64,000 nucleotides of DNA. It comes from Anderseniella sp964390445. GTDB taxonomy: Bacteria > Pseudomonadota > Alphaproteobacteria > Rhizobiales > Aestuariivirgaceae. The notes beneath the pieces were generated by a model that was not told where the DNA came from, ran no database searches, and was given only the letters and a program-made list of their open reading frames with translations. Location of the stretch: positions 1-64,000 of the forward strand of contig CAYMJJ010000002.1 in NCBI GenBank assembly GCA_964390445.1, in the 5' to 3' direction. Positions 20,136 to 29,692 of the stretch are shown piece after piece. Each line of letters opens with the position of its first letter. Position 1 is the first letter of the stretch. The position numbers and the translations under genes were made by a program.

Positions 20136-21226
20136 GACCGCTCACCGTTCTGGCCGCGATGGCGCAGGTAATGGTCGGCCAGCACGATGGCCATCATGGC
20201 TTCGCCCACTGGCACCGCGCGAATGCCGACGCACGGGTCATGCCGGCCCTTGGTGACGATGTCGGTGTCGTTGCCCTGCGAATCGACCGTGCGGCGCGGA
20301 GTGAGAATCGAAGATGTCGGCTTGACCACGAACCGGCATACCACGTCCTGGCCCGTCGAGATGCCGCCCAGAATGCCACCGGCATTGTTGGACAGGAATT
20401 CCGGCTTGCCATCCTTCATGCGGATTTCATCGGCGTTTTCCTCGCCGGTGATGGCGGCTGCCTCAAACCCGTTGCCGATTTCGACACCCTTGACGGCGTT
20501 GATGCTCATCATGGCCGAGGCGAGGTCCTGGTCGAGCTTGCCATAGACGGGCGCACCCCAGCCTGCCGGCACACCGGTCGCGACCACCTCGATCACCGCG
20601 CCGCACGATGAACCGGCCTTGCGGATGCCGTCGAGGTAGGCTTCCCAGGCGGTAGCGGCTTGTGCATCGGGGCAGAAGAACGGGTTGTTGTTGACCTCCG
20701 CCCAGTCCCAGTTGTCGCGGTTGATCCTGTGCGGGCCCATTTGCACCAGCGCGCCGCGCACCTCGACCTGCGGGATGACCTTGCGGGCAACCGCGCCTGC
20801 CGCCACGCGCGCAGCGGTTTCGCGCGCAGATGAGCGTCCGCCGCCGCGATAGTCGCGCACGCCATACTTCTGCATGTAGGTGAAATCGGCGTGGCCCGGG
20901 CGATACTTGTCGCGAATCTCCGAGTAATCCTTCGAGCGCTGGTCGACGTTCTCGATCATCAGCGCGATGGGGCTGCCGGTGGTGATTTGCCCGCCGGTGC
21001 GGTCGTCCTCGAAAACGCCCGACAGGATGCGGACCTGGTCAGGCTCGCGGCGCTGCGTGGTGAAGCGGTTCTGGCCGGGTTTGCGCTTGTCGAGGAAACC
21101 CTGGATATCGGCCTCGGTCAGCTTCAACCCCGCAGGGCAGCCGTCCACGACGCACCCGAGCGCCACCCCGTGGCTCTCACCGAACGTGGTGATGCGGAAC
21201 AAGTGGCCGAACGAATTGTGTGACAT
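20132..21226 (-). CDS. aroC: Chorismate synthase
   Basis: The final step of the shikimate pathway: converts 5-enolpyruvylshikimate 3-phosphate to chorismate with reduced FMN. It is 364 aa, the normal length. Signature segments are the N-terminal GHLFRITTFGESHGVALG, the central YRGGGRSSARETAARVA and the C-terminal GRHDPCVGIRAVPVGEAM. The start is the ATG at 21226 (MSHNSFGHLF), where conservation begins. It is followed by the HAD gene with an ATGA overlap. Confidence 0.97.
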   Translation of the reverse strand: MSHNSFGHLFRITTFGESHGVALGCVVDGCPAGLKLTEADIQGFLDKRKPGQNRFTTQRREPDQVRILSGVFEDDRTGGQITTGSPIALMIENVDQRSKDYSEIRDKYRPGHADFTYMQKYGVRDYRGGGRSSARETAARVAAGAVARKVIPQVEVRGALVQMGPHRINRDNWDWAEVNNNPFFCPDAQAATAWEAYLDGIRKAGSSCGAVIEVVATGVPAGWGAPVYGKLDQDLASAMMSINAVKGVEIGNGFEAAAITGEENADEIRMKDGKPEFLSNNAGGILGGISTGQDVVCRFVVKPTSSILTPRRTVDSQGNDTDIVTKGRHDPCVGIRAVPVGEAMMAIVLADHYLRHRGQNGERS

Positions 21227-21313
21227 GGATGGGCACCCTCTGATGCCTGCTATGTAGGCGAGGGTGCCCGGTTGCGTCAAACCCTTATGGGAGGGGATGC
21301 CTCCGGCGGCTGC

Positions 21314-21697
21314 CTAGCGGGCATATACCCGCATGACCGGCGACCGGCCTGGCAGGATCTTGGAGTAGCGCACCACAATGCGGCGGATGTCACGCCGGTT
21401 GCCGCGCAGGTCGATTGCGCGCGAACAGGTACCCGGCAGGAACAGGTTGCGCAGCGCCACGTCCTGGCGTGCACCGTTGCGAAACACCACCTGCATCCGC
21501 TGCATGGCCAGCGGCGCACGCGACACGCACACCCTTACTGCACGATGCCGGTCGCGGCCTCGAACGGTGATGACGTCGCGATCACGCAGGTGGTCGGCCT
21601 GTTTCGTACCGATCAGTTCCCACGCATGGGCCGGGGCAGCAACGGCCATCAGGCTGACGGCGATGGCTGCAGCAAAAAGGACAGATCTGAAGGTCAT
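21314..21697 (-). CDS. Small exported basic protein, DUF2541-like
   Basis: A 127-aa secreted protein with signal peptide MTFRSVLFAAAIAVSLMAVA and predicted cleavage after AHA. The mature part is Arg-rich and beta-type (WELIGTKQADHLRDRDVITV; SRAIDLRGNRRDIRRIVVRY), like small DUF2541/YaaI-type periplasmic proteins of proteobacteria. That family call is from memory of the pattern and is tentative. The start is the ATG at 21697; a TTG three codons upstream is less likely. It stands alone between aroC and the phosphatase. Confidence 0.7.
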   Translation of the reverse strand: MTFRSVLFAAAIAVSLMAVAAPAHAWELIGTKQADHLRDRDVITVRGRDRHRAVRVCVSRAPLAMQRMQVVFRNGARQDVALRNLFLPGTCSRAIDLRGNRRDIRRIVVRYSKILPGRSPVMRVYAR

Positions 21698-21787
21698 GTG
21701 ACTCAAAGCTCCGCGGTTGAACCGGCGCCAGATTTGCGCATCGTTTGCGGTATTCTTGTGACATTGCGTTGCCGTTGGGTCAGCGGA

Positions 21788-22381
21788 TTACCGGGCCTTG
21801 AACCACTCGATCCCGCCGTCCTTCAGCCGGTAAAATTTCCATTGCGGATTGCGCAGCAGAACCAGTTCATCAGGTGCCAGTCCAAGCACCAGCCCGCGCA
21901 CGATCCGGCTGATGCCGCCATGTGCCACGACCAATGTTGGCCCGGTCAGGCTGTCGAGCCAGTCACGCACTCTGGCGGTGGCATCGGCGTAGCTCTCGCC
22001 GCCGCCGGGCCGCCAGCCGTGGTAGCCTTCCGGGTCACGGTCAGGGTCAATGCCAAGCCCGTTCAACTCTGGCCACGTCTTGCCTTCAGCCTCGCCGAAG
22101 TTCAACTCGATCAGACGCTCGTCGACCATTGCTGGATGATCTGGCGTGCCGAATGCATCCAAGATGTGGGCAAGCGTCTGCCTTGGCCGTTTCAAAGGGC
22201 TGACATGGACCTGCAAGCCGTCAAGGCTGGCATGTTGATTTCGCAGCACCTGTGCGATGGCCTTTGCCTGGGCGTGGCCGGTTTCATTCAGCGCAATGTC
22301 GGTCTGGCCCTGGATGCGCCGCGTCTTGTTCCAGTCGGTCTCGCCATGCCGCACGAACCAGATTTCGGGGTAACAGCGAAT
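21788..22381 (-). CDS. Histidine phosphatase family protein with a non-standard start
   Basis: A phosphoglycerate-mutase-like phosphatase of about 197 aa. The catalytic phospho-histidine motif EIWFVRHGETDWNKTRRIQG is at the N-terminus, with the second His in LVVAHGGISR. No ATG, GTG or TTG lies between the fabI stop and the first beta strand: the codons read ATT CGC TGT TAC CCC. The best start is therefore ATT at 22381, preceded by AGGGCGAG. A GTG at 22354, immediately before the catalytic RHGE, would remove the first strand. Coordinates use the ATT. It lies directly downstream of fabI on the same strand, overlapping it slightly in untranslated bases only. Confidence 0.85.
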   Translation of the reverse strand: MRCYPEIWFVRHGETDWNKTRRIQGQTDIALNETGHAQAKAIAQVLRNQHASLDGLQVHVSPLKRPRQTLAHILDAFGTPDHPAMVDERLIELNFGEAEGKTWPELNGLGIDPDRDPEGYHGWRPGGGESYADATARVRDWLDSLTGPTLVVAHGGISRIVRGLVLGLAPDELVLLRNPQWKFYRLKDGGIEWFKAR

Positions 22382-22383
22382 GG

Positions 22384-23205
22384 TTACTCGCCCTGTTCCA
22401 GGCTCATGTCGGGCGCGTAGGGGTTCTTCATGCCCACGACATGATAGCCCGAATCGACGTGCAGGATTTCCCCGGTCACGCCGCGGCTCATGTCGGACAG
22501 CAGGTAGGCGCCTGAATCGCCGACCTCTTCGATGGTCACCGTGCGGCGCATCGGCGAGTTGTGCTCGTTCCACTTCAAGATGTAACGGAAGTCGCCGATG
22601 CCGGAGGCGGCCAGCGTCTTGATCGGGCCGGCGGAAATGGCGTTGACGCGGATATTCTTTGGGCCGAGATCTGCGGCAAGATAGCGGACCGAGGCTTCAA
22701 GCGCGGCCTTGGCCACGCCCATCACGTTGTAATGCGGCATCCACTTTTCAGCGCCGTAATAGGTCAGCGTCAGCAGCGAGCCGCCATCCGTCATCAGCTT
22801 TTCAGCGCGCTGGGCGACGGCCGTGAACGAGTAGCACGAGATGTTGAGTGTGCGGTTGAAGTTGGCCTCGCTGGTGTCGACATACCGGCCTGTCAGTTCG
22901 TCCTTGTCGGAAAACGCGATGGCGTGGACCACGAAGTCCAGCTTGCCCCACTGCTTTTCCAGTTCGGCGAAGGTCGCGTCCATGGAGGCGCTATCGGTGA
23001 CGTCGCATTCCAGCACGATGGAGGAGCCAAGCTGTTCGGCCAGTGGCCGCACGCGCTTGCCAAGTGCCTCGCCCTGGTAGGTGAAGGCAAGTTCTGCCCC
23101 ATGGCTGTGCGCCGCCTTTGCAATGCCCCAGGCGATAGACCTGTTGTTGGCCACGCCCATCACAAGCCCGCGCTTGCCGGCCATGATCGATCCCGTCTGG
23201 GTCAT
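22384..23205 (-). CDS. fabI: Enoyl-[acyl-carrier-protein] reductase (NADH)
   Basis: The last reductive step of fatty-acid elongation. It is 273 aa. The FabI-specific Rossmann loop GVANNRSIAWGIAKA and the late catalytic Tyr/Lys segment (LLTLTYYGAEKWMPHYNVMG ending at a Lys seven residues after the Tyr) identify FabI rather than a generic SDR. The start is taken as the ATG at 23205 (MTQTGSIM); an ATG at 23184 (MAGKRG) is a plausible alternative. It is divergent from pdxH, with about 170 bp between them. Confidence 0.95.
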   Translation of the reverse strand: MTQTGSIMAGKRGLVMGVANNRSIAWGIAKAAHSHGAELAFTYQGEALGKRVRPLAEQLGSSIVLECDVTDSASMDATFAELEKQWGKLDFVVHAIAFSDKDELTGRYVDTSEANFNRTLNISCYSFTAVAQRAEKLMTDGGSLLTLTYYGAEKWMPHYNVMGVAKAALEASVRYLAADLGPKNIRVNAISAGPIKTLAASGIGDFRYILKWNEHNSPMRRTVTIEEVGDSGAYLLSDMSRGVTGEILHVDSGYHVVGMKNPYAPDMSLEQGE

Positions 23206-23374
23206 GGACAACGCCCTCTCACATGAAAAATGACATCGGATTTCGAATAGGAAGGTGTAATTGCACGAAATGCTGGTGTTGGCAAACCAGGAATCGCCGC
23301 CCTTGCACAACCGCGCGAGCAATGGCCATATCTGTGCATCAGCCCCAGTGCCCCAAGCTTTCGCCGGAGACCCC

Positions 23375-23986
23375 ATGACCGAGACGCCGACAGATTTTAC
23401 CGTTCGCGATGAACCCCTCGAACTGTTCGGAGACTGGCTTGAGGACGCGACCGCCAGCGAGCCGAACGACCCCAACGCCATCAGCCTGGCCACGGTGGAT
23501 GCAGACGGCCTGCCCAACGTGCGCATGGTGCTGCTGAAGGGTTATGATGCGCGCGGGTTCGTGTTCTACACCAACACCGAAAGCCAGAAGGGCACCGAGA
23601 TACTTGGCCAGATGAAGGCGGCGTTCTGCCTGCACTGGAAAAGCCTGCGCCGACAGGTGCGGGTGCGCGGGCTGGTCGAGCAGGTCAGCATCGAGGAAGC
23701 CGACGCCTATTATGCGTCGCGTCCGCGCGACAGTCGCATCGGGGCATGGGCCTCACAGCAGTCACGCCCGCTGGAAAGCCGCTTTGCGCTCGAAAAGGCC
23801 GTTGCCCGCTATACCGCGAAGTACGCTATCGGCGAGGTTCCAAGGCCGCCATACTGGACCGGGTTTCGCATCAAGCCGCTGTACATGGAGTTCTGGAAGG
23901 ACGGCGCATTCCGCCTGCATGACCGGGTGGTGTTCCGCCGTGACTCTCCGGACGAGGACTGGAGCAAGTGGCGGCTTTATCCTTGA
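23375..23986 (+). CDS. pdxH: Pyridoxamine/pyridoxine 5'-phosphate oxidase
   Basis: An FMN-dependent oxidase that makes pyridoxal 5'-phosphate. It is 203 aa. Family segments are ISLATVDADGLPNVRMVLLK, FYTNTESQKG, and the C-terminal DRVVFRRDSPDEDWSKWRLYP, which is the PNPOx C-terminal signature. The start is the ATG at 23375 (MTETPTDF); the open frame upstream shows no family similarity. PLP made here supplies several PLP enzymes in the window (aminotransferases, MetC-type lyase), but there is no operon link. Confidence 0.96.
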   Translation: MTETPTDFTVRDEPLELFGDWLEDATASEPNDPNAISLATVDADGLPNVRMVLLKGYDARGFVFYTNTESQKGTEILGQMKAAFCLHWKSLRRQVRVRGLVEQVSIEEADAYYASRPRDSRIGAWASQQSRPLESRFALEKAVARYTAKYAIGEVPRPPYWTGFRIKPLYMEFWKDGAFRLHDRVVFRRDSPDEDWSKWRLYP

Positions 23987-24030
23987 GCCGCGATGGCCTA
24001 TAGCTTGAGCCCAGCCAACCGGAGCCGACC

Positions 24031-24792
24031 ATGCCCATGTCCCAGACAGATAACGCCGATCGCAAGACCCTGATCCTGACGGGTGCCTCGCGCGGCATTG
24101 GCCACGCCACGGTCAAGCGGTTCTCGTCGGCAGGGTGGCGGGTCATCACCTGCTCGCGGCACCCGTTTCCAGAGAACTGCCCGTGGGAGATGGGTCCGGA
24201 AGACCACATCCAGATCGACCTGTCGAACATGGATGACGTGGCGCGCGGCATCGGCGAAATGCGCGAACGGTTGAAGGACCAGGGCTCGCGCCTCAATGCG
24301 CTGATCAACAACGCCGCCATCTCGCCCAAGCTGGAAGGTGGCGCGCGCATGAACACCTTCGACACCAGTTCCGACGCCTGGCTGCACGTGTTCAACGTGA
24401 ACTTCTTTGCACCCGTCATGCTGGCCCGTGGCCTGGTCGAGGAACTGAAGGCCGCGCAAGGGTCCGTCGTCAACGTGACGTCGATTGCCGGCACCTCGAT
24501 CCACCCCTTTGCCGGTTCTGCCTACTCCACCTCAAAGGCGGCACTGGCCTCGCTGACGCGTGAAATGGCCAATGATTTCGGCCCGCTCGGCGTGCGCGTC
24601 AATGCCATCTCGCCGGGCGAGATCGAAACCTCGATCCTGTCGCCGGGCACCGAGAAGATCATCCCCAGCATTCCGCTGCGCCGGTTGGGCCAGCCGGAAG
24701 AGGTGGCCAAGGCGATCTACTTCCTGTGCACCGATGCCTCGTCCTATGTGACCGGCGCTGAAATCCACATCAATGGCGGCCAGCATGTCTGA
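24031..24792 (+). CDS. SDR family oxidoreductase
   Basis: A 253-aa short-chain dehydrogenase/reductase. The cofactor loop LTGASRGIGHATVKRF is at residues 14-29, the NNAA motif is at LINNAAISPK, and the catalytic Ser-Tyr-Lys triad is VTSIAGT plus YSTSKAAL. The C-terminal GAEIHINGGQHV is the usual SDR end. The substrate is not predictable. Its stop overlaps the start of the downstream PLP lyase, so both are probably expressed together. Confidence 0.9.
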   Translation: MPMSQTDNADRKTLILTGASRGIGHATVKRFSSAGWRVITCSRHPFPENCPWEMGPEDHIQIDLSNMDDVARGIGEMRERLKDQGSRLNALINNAAISPKLEGGARMNTFDTSSDAWLHVFNVNFFAPVMLARGLVEELKAAQGSVVNVTSIAGTSIHPFAGSAYSTSKAALASLTREMANDFGPLGVRVNAISPGEIETSILSPGTEKIIPSIPLRRLGQPEEVAKAIYFLCTDASSYVTGAEIHINGGQHV

Positions 24793-25927
24793 CAGCCCCC
24801 GCCGCCGGCCCGAGACCATCGCCGCGCAGGCGCTGGACGCGGTGGATGCTGCAACCGGTGCAATCGTACCTCCGCTGCATACGGCCACCACCTATGCCCG
24901 CAACTCTGATTACGGCCTCATCGGCAAGCATCTGTATTCGCGCTATGGCAACGAGACGATTGACCATGCCGAGCGCATCATAGCAACGCTGGACGACGGC
25001 GAAGCCGCAATGGTGTATGCTTCCGGACTGGCCGGTGTTGCTGGCCTGCTGGAAACGCTGAAACCGGGTGCGAAGGTTGTCGCGCCTGCGATCTTCTACT
25101 GGGGTAGCCGCGACCTGCTCAACCACATGCATCGCACCGGCCGGATCAGTGTCGAATACGTGGACATGACCGATGCCACCGCTGTGCATGACGCACTTGT
25201 GGGGGCCGAACTGTTGTGGATGGAAACGCCGGTCAACCCGACCTGGGACGTGGTCGACATCCGTGCCATGGCAGATATGGCGCACGAGGCAGGGGCCATC
25301 CTGGCGGTGGACTCGACCTCGGCAAGTCCTGCCGTCACGAGACCGCTCGAACATGGTGCCGACATCGTGTTTCATTCTGTCACCAAGTATCTCAACGGCC
25401 ATTCGGACGTGCTCGGCGGGGCGCTGGTGACGAAGCTCGATGACGAGCGCTGGAAAGCCGCAAAGCACGTGCGTGCCATTACCGGCGGCATTCTTGCGCC
25501 GTTTGAAAGCTGGCTGTTGATCCGTGGCATGCGCACGCTCTACGTGCGGGTGAGGCAGGCCAGCGACAACGCACTTACCATTGCCCGCCACCTTGAGCAT
25601 CACGCCAGGGTGGAGAAGGTGCTCTATCCGGGTCTGCAATCGCACCCCGGCCACGAGGTTGCCCGGCGCCAGATGGATGGTGGGTTCGGTGGCATGCTGT
25701 CGGTATGCGTCAGGGGCGGCATGGAAGAGACCGGCCGTTTCGTGCGCGCGCTGAAGCTGTTCCTGCCGGCCACGTCGCTGGGCGGCGTCGAGAGCCTGGT
25801 GGAACACCGCAAGGTGATCGAGGGACCGGATAGCCCGATCGCCGATAACCTCGTGCGCATTTCTGTCGGCATCGAGGCGGTGGACGACCTGATCGGCGAC
25901 CTTGAACAGGCGCTGGACAGGGTATGA
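24785..25927 (+). CDS. metC: Trans-sulfuration PLP enzyme, cystathionine beta-lyase type
   Basis: A 380-aa fold-type I PLP enzyme of the Cys/Met metabolism family, probably cleaving cystathionine to homocysteine. Characteristic parts are LYSRYGNETIDHAE (cofactor-phosphate Tyr/Arg), the glycine-rich VYASGLAGVAGLLETL, METPVNPTWDVVDI, and the PLP lysine in FHSVTKYLNGHSDVLGG. The start is the ATG at 24785 inside the end of the SDR gene. Cystathionine gamma-synthase or methionine gamma-lyase cannot be fully excluded. Confidence 0.85.
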   Translation: MSDSPRRRPETIAAQALDAVDAATGAIVPPLHTATTYARNSDYGLIGKHLYSRYGNETIDHAERIIATLDDGEAAMVYASGLAGVAGLLETLKPGAKVVAPAIFYWGSRDLLNHMHRTGRISVEYVDMTDATAVHDALVGAELLWMETPVNPTWDVVDIRAMADMAHEAGAILAVDSTSASPAVTRPLEHGADIVFHSVTKYLNGHSDVLGGALVTKLDDERWKAAKHVRAITGGILAPFESWLLIRGMRTLYVRVRQASDNALTIARHLEHHARVEKVLYPGLQSHPGHEVARRQMDGGFGGMLSVCVRGGMEETGRFVRALKLFLPATSLGGVESLVEHRKVIEGPDSPIADNLVRISVGIEAVDDLIGDLEQALDRV

Positions 25928-26739
25928 AACGCGGCATTGTCGCCATGGTGCTGGCGACGTTGTCAGCCCAACCGCTTGCCGCCGAACCTGAACGCCTGCC
26001 CGATGGCCTGATGGCGAAAGGCACCAACGACATTGCCGAAGTCTGGCTGACCCGGCCAACGGACCGCTATGCCCACGGTATTCTGGGTGATGCCATCGAG
26101 GCGGGCGGTCTGATGGTAAGGACCCGCGACGGCGAGACGCTTGAACTGGTTCTGCCAGAGCAATTCGTGTTCGAGGACCGGCAGGCGCGCATCCATGATC
26201 TTGATGGCGATGGCCGCGACGAAATCATCGTCGTGCTGACCAGCGTGACCGAAGGCGGTGCGCTCGCCTTCTATGGCGTGCGCGACGGCAAGCTGGTGAA
26301 GCTGGCGCAGACCCCGCACATTGGCCGGCCCAACCGCTGGCTCAACCCGGCAGAGATTGCTGACCTCGATGGTGATGGCAAACTGGAAATCGTTTTCGTG
26401 ACCACGCCGCATTTGGGCAAGATCGTTGAGGTGTGGCGCTATCACGCGGCCAGGCTGAGCCGCGTCACCACCCTGGCCGGGTACTCGAACCACGTTATTG
26501 GTTCACCGGTTCAGGACATGACCGAAGTGGTCAACTCGGCCACACAGGGCCGCCTGCTCGCCATTCCTGCGGCGGACTATTCGACAGTCGCCTTCCTTAA
26601 ACTCGAAGGTGACAAGCTGGCCGAGGTCGCCCGTGTGCGCGTTGGCGGCAGGATTACTTCAGCCGTGACGCTGAATGAAAATGGCCGGCGGCTTGAGTTC
26701 GCCACCGGCCAGAAGAAACGTTCGATCAAGGTGCCGTGA
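25924..26739 (+). CDS. Exported FG-GAP/VCBS-repeat protein
   Basis: A 271-aa protein with a signal peptide (MKRGIVAMVLATLSAQPLAA). The body is a partial beta-propeller with two calcium-binding DxDGDG loops: IHDLDGDGRDEIIVVL near residue 97 and IADLDGDGKLEIVFVT near residue 147. Such repeats mediate extracytoplasmic binding; no catalytic motif is visible. The ATG overlaps the stop of the metC-type gene (ATGA), so this is the third gene of the SDR-metC operon. Confidence 0.82.
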   Translation: MKRGIVAMVLATLSAQPLAAEPERLPDGLMAKGTNDIAEVWLTRPTDRYAHGILGDAIEAGGLMVRTRDGETLELVLPEQFVFEDRQARIHDLDGDGRDEIIVVLTSVTEGGALAFYGVRDGKLVKLAQTPHIGRPNRWLNPAEIADLDGDGKLEIVFVTTPHLGKIVEVWRYHAARLSRVTTLAGYSNHVIGSPVQDMTEVVNSATQGRLLAIPAADYSTVAFLKLEGDKLAEVARVRVGGRITSAVTLNENGRRLEFATGQKKRSIKVP

Positions 26740-26749
26740 GGCCAGCAGG

Positions 26750-28135
26750 CTAGCTGCGCAGGCCTTCCGTCTTGATCCACTGGGCAGTGTCGTTCAGCGC
26801 ACCTTCATAGCGGTCGAACATCTCGTTGACTTCGCTCTCGGTCATGATCAGTGGCGGGCACAGGGCAATCGAGTCGACCATGGCGCGCACCATCAGGCCC
26901 CGGGCCTGGGCAAACTTCATCATCGTCGCACCGACCATCTTCTTCGGGTCGAACGAGGCTTTGGTTGCCTTGTTCTGGACAATCTCGGCGGCACCGATGA
27001 AGCCCTTGGTCCGCACATCGCCAATGAGTTCATGGTCCTTCAGCTTGTTGAAGCGGCCTTCAAACAGCGGCGACAGCTTGGCAACGTGCTCGACGATGCC
27101 GTCACGCTTGTAGATCTCCAGCGTCTTCAGGGCGACGGCGGCCGCCACCGGATGCGCGGTGTAGGTGTAGCCGTGGCCGAACACGCCGATCTTCTTCGAC
27201 TGGTCAAGCATCGCCTGGTAGAGGTCTTCCTCGATGGTGATCCCGCCCAGCGGCATGTAGGCCGAGGTGATCGCCTTGGCCATCGAGATCGAGTGCGGTT
27301 TCATGCCCATGGTTTCCGAGCCGAACCACTTGCCGGTGCGCCCGAAGCCGCAGATCACTTCATCTGCGATGAAACGGATGTCGTACTTCTCGAGGATCGG
27401 CTGGATCTTGGCATAATAGCCTTCCGGCGGAATGATCACGCCACCCGCCCCCATGATCGGCTCGGCGAAGAAACCGGCCGCCGTGTCGGGGCCTTCGCGG
27501 ATGATCATGTCTTCAAGTTCTTGCGCACAGCGCGTGGCGAACTCTTCCTCGGTCTCGCCATCCTTGCCGAAGCGGTAATAGTGCGGGCACGAGGTGTGCA
27601 TGATGTTGGCGATTGGCAGGTCGAAATCGGCATGCACCGGCGGCAGGCCGGTCAGCGATCCCGATGCCACGGTCACGCCATGATAGCCCTTGATGCGCGA
27701 GATCAACTTTTTCTTCTGCGGCTTGCCGCGGGCGTTGTTGTAATACCAGGTCAGCTTGACCTGCATGTCGTTGGCTTCCGAGCCGGACGAGCAGAACAAA
27801 AGCTTCGACGCCTCGCATGGCGCCAGTTCCTTCAGCGTCTCGGCCAGTTCGATGGCGAGGTCGTTGGACTTGCCGGCAAAGATGTGCGTATAGGGCAGCC
27901 GCTTCATCTGGCGCGCGGCAACCTCGACAATTTCCTCGTTGCCATAGCCCAGCGACGTGCACCAAAGACCCGCCATGCCCTCGATGTATTCCTTGCCCTC
28001 GTTGTCGTAGACGTAGATGCCCTTGCCTTCATCGATGATCGTCGGGCCGGTCTCGCGGAACGACGACAGGTTGGTATAAGGGTGGATCAGTGTCTCGATG
28101 TCTCGCATCGCGAGGTTGGACAACGGCTTGCTCAT
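26750..28135 (-). CDS. Class III omega-aminotransferase
   Basis: A 461-aa PLP enzyme transferring an omega-amino group (from putrescine, beta-alanine, taurine or similar) to pyruvate or 2-oxoglutarate. It shows GIYVYDNEGKEYIEGMAGLW, FCSSGSEANDMQVKL (PLP phosphate loop), IADEVICGFGRTGKWFG and the PLP lysine in SISMAKAITSAYMPLGG. The overall pattern resembles SpuC-type polyamine:pyruvate aminotransferases, but the donor cannot be fixed. The start is the ATG at 28135, where conservation begins. It is divergent from an amidase gene across 84 bp. Confidence 0.9.
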   Translation of the reverse strand: MSKPLSNLAMRDIETLIHPYTNLSSFRETGPTIIDEGKGIYVYDNEGKEYIEGMAGLWCTSLGYGNEEIVEVAARQMKRLPYTHIFAGKSNDLAIELAETLKELAPCEASKLLFCSSGSEANDMQVKLTWYYNNARGKPQKKKLISRIKGYHGVTVASGSLTGLPPVHADFDLPIANIMHTSCPHYYRFGKDGETEEEFATRCAQELEDMIIREGPDTAAGFFAEPIMGAGGVIIPPEGYYAKIQPILEKYDIRFIADEVICGFGRTGKWFGSETMGMKPHSISMAKAITSAYMPLGGITIEEDLYQAMLDQSKKIGVFGHGYTYTAHPVAAAVALKTLEIYKRDGIVEHVAKLSPLFEGRFNKLKDHELIGDVRTKGFIGAAEIVQNKATKASFDPKKMVGATMMKFAQARGLMVRAMVDSIALCPPLIMTESEVNEMFDRYEGALNDTAQWIKTEGLRS

Positions 28136-28219
28136 GAGGGAAATACCTTTTGACTTGGTCGTGCTGCTGCGCAGGATCTTGCGAGCCTGCAATATGTCAG
28201 AAACAGAAGGGGCGGCACA

Positions 28220-29635
28220 ATGGCCGACAATGCACTGATTGAACAAACCGCGAATGCACTGGTTGCAGGGCTCAGGAAGGGTGATCTCAGCCCGCATGAC
28301 CTGCTCGATGCGCTGGAGGCACGCATTGCCGAGGTGGATGGCAAGGTCAACGCCCTGCCCACGCTTTGTTTCGAACGTGCCCGCAAGCATGCCGATGAAC
28401 TGATGCAGAAGCCGGTTGGCGAACGTGGCCTGCTGGCCGGTATGCCGGTGCCGATCAAGGACCTGGCCGATGTTGCCGGCGTGCGCTCGACGCACGGCTC
28501 GCTGATCTTCAAGGACACGGTGCCGGAGGTGTCGGATATTCTGGTCACCCATCTCGAAGCCGAAGGCGGCATCGTTTACGCAAAGTCCAACACGCCGGAA
28601 TTCGGCGCAGGTGCCAACACCTTCAACGAGGTGTTCGGGCGTACGCTCAACCCGTGGAACACCTCGCGCTCGGCGGCGGGCTCGTCAGGTGGCTCTGCCG
28701 TGGCGCTGGCTACCGGCATGGCCTGGGTTGCGCATGGCTCGGACATGGGCGGCTCATTGCGCAACCCTGCCTCGTTCAACTCGATCTGCGGCATGCGGCC
28801 GTCACCCGGCCGTGTCGCCACCACGCGCACCGGCAAGGTGGACGGCAACCTCGGCCAGGAAGGCCCGATGGCGCGCAACATCGAGGACCTGGCGCTTCTG
28901 TTCGACGCCATGTGCGGCGAGGAGCCGGGCGACCCGGTGTCAAAGCCGCGCCCCGCGACCAGTTACCTGGATCAGGCGCGTTCCGGCTGGAAGCCGAAGA
29001 AGGTTGCCTTCTCGCGCGACCTCGGCATCACGCCCGTCGATCCGGAAGTGGCCCGCATTGTTGAAGAAGCAGCACACCGCTTCGAGGACGCAGGCGTCCT
29101 CGTGGAACATGCCTGCCCTGACCTGTCGGAAGCGCACGAGTGCTTCCAGACATTGCGCGCGCTGTCGTTTGCCACCGGCATGAAGCCGCTGCTCGATGCC
29201 CACCGCGACAAGCTCAAGCCTGAAGTGATCTGGAACATCGAGAAGGGGCTTGCCCTTACCGCCGATGATATCGTCAAGGCCGACCACCAGCGCGCCGCCA
29301 TGTTCCACCGCACGCTTGAATTCTTTGATACTTACGATTTGCTGTTGTGCCCGGCCACCATCGTGTCGCCATTCCCTGTTGAAAACCGCTACGTGGAAGA
29401 GTGCTACGGCCACAAGTTCGACACCTATATCGACTGGCTTGGCATCGTCTACGCCATCACTAATGTCTGCTCACCGGCGCTCAGCCTGCCGGCAGGCTTC
29501 ACTGCCGAAGACCTGCCAGTTGGCATCCAGGTGATCGGCCGCCCGGGCAGCGACGGCCAGCTTCTGGCGGGTGCCAGACTGCTGGAGGACATCCTCGGGA
29601 TAGCAAGCAAGGTGCCGATTGATCCGCGCGCATGA
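28220..29635 (+). CDS. Amidase signature family protein
   Basis: A 471-aa amidase hydrolysing an unidentified amide. The Ser-cisSer-Lys triad is present: Lys in PVPIKDLADVAG near residue 78, and the Ser-rich signature SAAGSSGGSAVALATGMAW near residues 150-170 with HGSDMGGSLRNPASF. No gatB or gatC is nearby, so a stand-alone amidase is more likely than GatA. It is divergent from the omega-aminotransferase, which may indicate shared nitrogen-compound catabolism. Confidence 0.9.
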   Translation: MADNALIEQTANALVAGLRKGDLSPHDLLDALEARIAEVDGKVNALPTLCFERARKHADELMQKPVGERGLLAGMPVPIKDLADVAGVRSTHGSLIFKDTVPEVSDILVTHLEAEGGIVYAKSNTPEFGAGANTFNEVFGRTLNPWNTSRSAAGSSGGSAVALATGMAWVAHGSDMGGSLRNPASFNSICGMRPSPGRVATTRTGKVDGNLGQEGPMARNIEDLALLFDAMCGEEPGDPVSKPRPATSYLDQARSGWKPKKVAFSRDLGITPVDPEVARIVEEAAHRFEDAGVLVEHACPDLSEAHECFQTLRALSFATGMKPLLDAHRDKLKPEVIWNIEKGLALTADDIVKADHQRAAMFHRTLEFFDTYDLLLCPATIVSPFPVENRYVEECYGHKFDTYIDWLGIVYAITNVCSPALSLPAGFTAEDLPVGIQVIGRPGSDGQLLAGARLLEDILGIASKVPIDPRA

Positions 29636-29692
29636 GCCGCTAGTATCGGCCATCAAGAGAACAAGCGCACCCGTGGGTGCAGAGGAAACGAC

